Shown in pieces: positions 55,601 through 57,044 of a stretch of 57,044 bases of DNA. Source of the DNA: Colwellia sp. (GTDB lineage Bacteria; Pseudomonadota; Gammaproteobacteria; Enterobacterales; Alteromonadaceae); NCBI GenBank assembly GCA_013215295.1, contig JABSOZ010000026.1:1-57044 (forward strand), read 5' to 3'. The first letter of the stretch is position 1, and each line of letters starts with the position of its first letter. The notes beneath the pieces were generated by a model, which did not search any database, was not told where the DNA came from, and worked only from the letters and a program-made list of their open reading frames with translations. Position numbers and translations under genes: made by a program.

Positions 55601-56023
55601 ATGACAGAATTCACCCCACTAACCGCCTTGCTAGGTGGTGCATTAATTGGTGCTTCGGCACTACTGCTATTAATTTTCAATGGCCGAATAGCCGGGATTT
55701 CTGGCATATTACACAGTGCAATACAACCGATAGATAATGACCGGTTATGGCGCTGGCTATTTTTGCTGGGCTTAATGCTTGGAGTATTTTTTGCAATGAA
55801 CCCAGCAACACCATTACCTACCGATATAGAGGCGAGCTGGCCACTGATCATTATTGCCGGCTTATTGGTTGGTTTTGGCAGTAAAATGGGTAATGGTTGT
55901 ACTAGTGGTCATGGTATCTGTGGGATTGGTCGGTTATCAAGTCGTTCAATTGTTGCGACAATAATCTTTATGCTCACCGCAGCATTAACGGTATTTATTA
56001 CTCGTCATATTGTAGGGGCTTAA
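55601..56023 (+). CDS. YeeE/YedE-family sulfur transporter, first half
   Basis: A 140-residue membrane protein with about four hydrophobic segments and the YeeE signature GFGSKMGNGCTSGHGICGIG near residues 90-110. The conserved Cys in GNGCTSGHG binds or relays thiosulfate sulfur in related transporters. The second half is encoded by the next gene, 3 bp downstream. AGAGAG precedes the start. Confidence 0.85.
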   Translation: MTEFTPLTALLGGALIGASALLLLIFNGRIAGISGILHSAIQPIDNDRLWRWLFLLGLMLGVFFAMNPATPLPTDIEASWPLIIIAGLLVGFGSKMGNGCTSGHGICGIGRLSSRSIVATIIFMLTAALTVFITRHIVGA

Positions 56024-56026
56024 ACG

Positions 56027-56470
56027 ATGAAACTAGTTATAGCGTTAATCTCAGGGGTATTATTTGGTGTAGGATTAACGATTGCACAAATGGTTAACCC
56101 TGCCAAAGTGCTCAACTTTTTAGATATAGCCGGTCACTGGGATCCCAGTTTGGCTCTAGTAATGGCGAGTGCGTTAACCATTTTTGGCAGTGGTTATTTT
56201 TTACTGGTACAAACTAAAGATAAACCGTTGCTTGATAAAGAGTTTATTGTCTCAAAGAATAAGAAAATAGATAATTCTTTGGTCGTTGGTGCTACAGTGT
56301 TCGGTTTAGGCTGGGGGTTAATAGGAATTTGTCCTGGACCTGCTCTGGCTATTTTACTGACGGGTAATATGAAGTTTGTCGGATTTTTCATTGCAATGCT
56401 CATTGGTATGCAAGTCGCCCAAAAAATCTCTAAGACCAATCGAAGCAAAAGTAACATGAGAATACAATGA
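56027..56470 (+). CDS. YeeE/YedE-family sulfur transporter, second half
   Basis: A 147-residue membrane protein with about four hydrophobic segments, starting LVIALISGVLFGVGLTIAQM. The YeeE second-half signature GWGLIGICPGPALAIL with the conserved Cys lies near residue 100. It forms the pair to the preceding gene and overlaps the ArsR-type gene by 4 bp. Confidence 0.85.
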   Translation: MKLVIALISGVLFGVGLTIAQMVNPAKVLNFLDIAGHWDPSLALVMASALTIFGSGYFLLVQTKDKPLLDKEFIVSKNKKIDNSLVVGATVFGLGWGLIGICPGPALAILLTGNMKFVGFFIAMLIGMQVAQKISKTNRSKSNMRIQ

Positions 56471-56763
56471 TCGATTACAACCAATTAGAAGCCAATGCTG
56501 AAAAAGCAACCAAGCTATTAAAAACAATGGGCAACCAGCATAGGTTAATGATTTTATGTGCATTACAGCAAGGTGAATTATCGGTCAGTCAATTAAATGA
56601 ATTATTCCCTATTGCTCAATCAACACTATCACAACATCTGGCTTGGTTACGCCGTGAAAGTTATGTAAAAACTCGCCGTGATGCACAAACAATTTATTAT
56701 ACTTTAGACAGCCATGCGGTGATCGAAATCATTGCTGTTTTACATAAGCTGTATTGTGACTAA
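56467..56763 (+). CDS. ArsR/SmtB-family repressor (BigR-like)
   Basis: A 98-residue winged-helix repressor (KTMGNQHRLMILCALQQGEL; LNELFPIAQSTLSQHLAWLR; RRDAQTIYYTLDSHAVIEII). Two Cys (CALQ near 37, and the C-terminal YCD) match the BigR layout, in which a disulfide or persulfide bond between them releases the DNA. It ends the MBL-YeeE-YeeE operon and probably binds the inverted repeat at 54593-54619. Confidence 0.85.
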   Translation: MIDYNQLEANAEKATKLLKTMGNQHRLMILCALQQGELSVSQLNELFPIAQSTLSQHLAWLRRESYVKTRRDAQTIYYTLDSHAVIEIIAVLHKLYCD

Positions 56764-56968
56764 CTGACTCCGTTATTTTTTGCTAAATTTATCAACCAGA
56801 TAACTAATGGCCATCAAGGTGAAGTTTAAATTTACCTATAGCAATTTCAAGAAGGTAAATAATGAATATGATGATTAACCTCATTAGATAGTCTGTCCTA
56901 ATTGTAGTTTAGGGGAGGCTGGCCATCTCATTAATGTATATGTTCTTAATTTCTTCTATCTCGTTAAG
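56764..56968. other. Intergenic stretch between the ArsR gene and the intron
   Basis: About 205 bp with no gene recognised. It contains the flank into which the group II intron inserted. Confidence 0.45.
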
Positions 56969-57044
56969 GTCGGATAGACGACACCTGTTACCAAGTGCCG
57001 TCCTCCTAAGAACCGTACGTGCAACTTTCACTGCATACGGCTCA
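56969..57044 (-). mobile_element. 3' end of a group II intron (domains V and VI), cut by the window edge
   Basis: On the minus strand 57043-57010 is a 34-nt hairpin starting GAGCCGTATGC, with a GAAA tetraloop and closing GCACGTACGGTTC. This is the near-invariant domain V, with AGC catalytic triad and two-base bulge. The domain VI stem follows (GGACGGCAC with GTGTCGTCT) with an unpaired A in CTATCCGAC. The intron most likely ends at 56969 (…CCGAC). The body and any maturase gene would lie beyond the window. No maturase gene is seen inside the window. Confidence 0.85.

Overview
The window looks like part of a low-GC, gamma-proteobacterial secondary replicon (chromid or large plasmid). Protein content (LytS/LytTR pairs, DUF3718, DUF6058, DUF3667, bufferin genes, many small hydrolases and membrane proteins) suggests a marine Alteromonadales member of the Colwelliaceae/Pseudoalteromonadaceae kind. 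That placement is inferred from reading the proteins, not from a search. No rRNA, tRNA or CRISPR array was seen.

Replication and partition module (about 0.68-6.4 kb). An apparent operon parA-parB-(tandem ribbon-helix-helix-like protein)-repA leads into a non-coding origin with seven 17-bp iteron-like repeats and a DnaA box. A Tus-like replication-fork-arrest protein is encoded just beyond it. Two copies of one 19-bp perfect palindrome bracket parA and are good centromere (parS) or operator candidates. A second shared motif, AACATAC/GTATGTT, sits in the parA promoter and in the origin.

Accessory region (6.5-36.7 kb). These are mostly single genes, each with its own promoter: GNAT acetyltransferases, LysR regulators next to LysE or EamA exporters, a LytS/LytTR two-component pair, a YeiH exporter, a substrate-binding protein, methyltransferase, NrtR-like Nudix regulator, oxidoreductase, alpha/beta hydrolases, DUF2306 and START proteins, a papain-like hydrolase, a GntR regulator with a membrane protein, a serine hydrolase and a PatB-type PLP lyase. 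Gene decay is visible around 17.7-18.3 kb (hydrolase tail) and 21.5-21.7 kb (receiver-domain fragment).

Functional cassettes (36.8-57 kb). (i) BlaI-type repressor, BlaR1-type metalloprotease fused to ankyrin repeats, and a beta-lactamase-fold serine hydrolase, behind a promoter flanked by twin palindromic operators. (ii) A YdeP-type molybdopterin oxidoreductase with a structured leader. (iii) A two-receiver GGDEF protein. (iv) A bufferin operon, bufA-bufB-bufC, coding for a probable copper-binding modified peptide and its maturation proteins. (v) A membrane LytTR regulator divergent from an acyltransferase, separated by three exact-length 20-bp direct repeats. (vi) A persulfide/thiosulfate detoxification cluster (rhodanese, TSUP transporter; MBL dioxygenase-like, two YeeE/YedE halves, ArsR-type repressor) around a perfect 12-bp inverted repeat. 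The right edge holds domains V-VI of a group II intron on the minus strand, cut by the window end.
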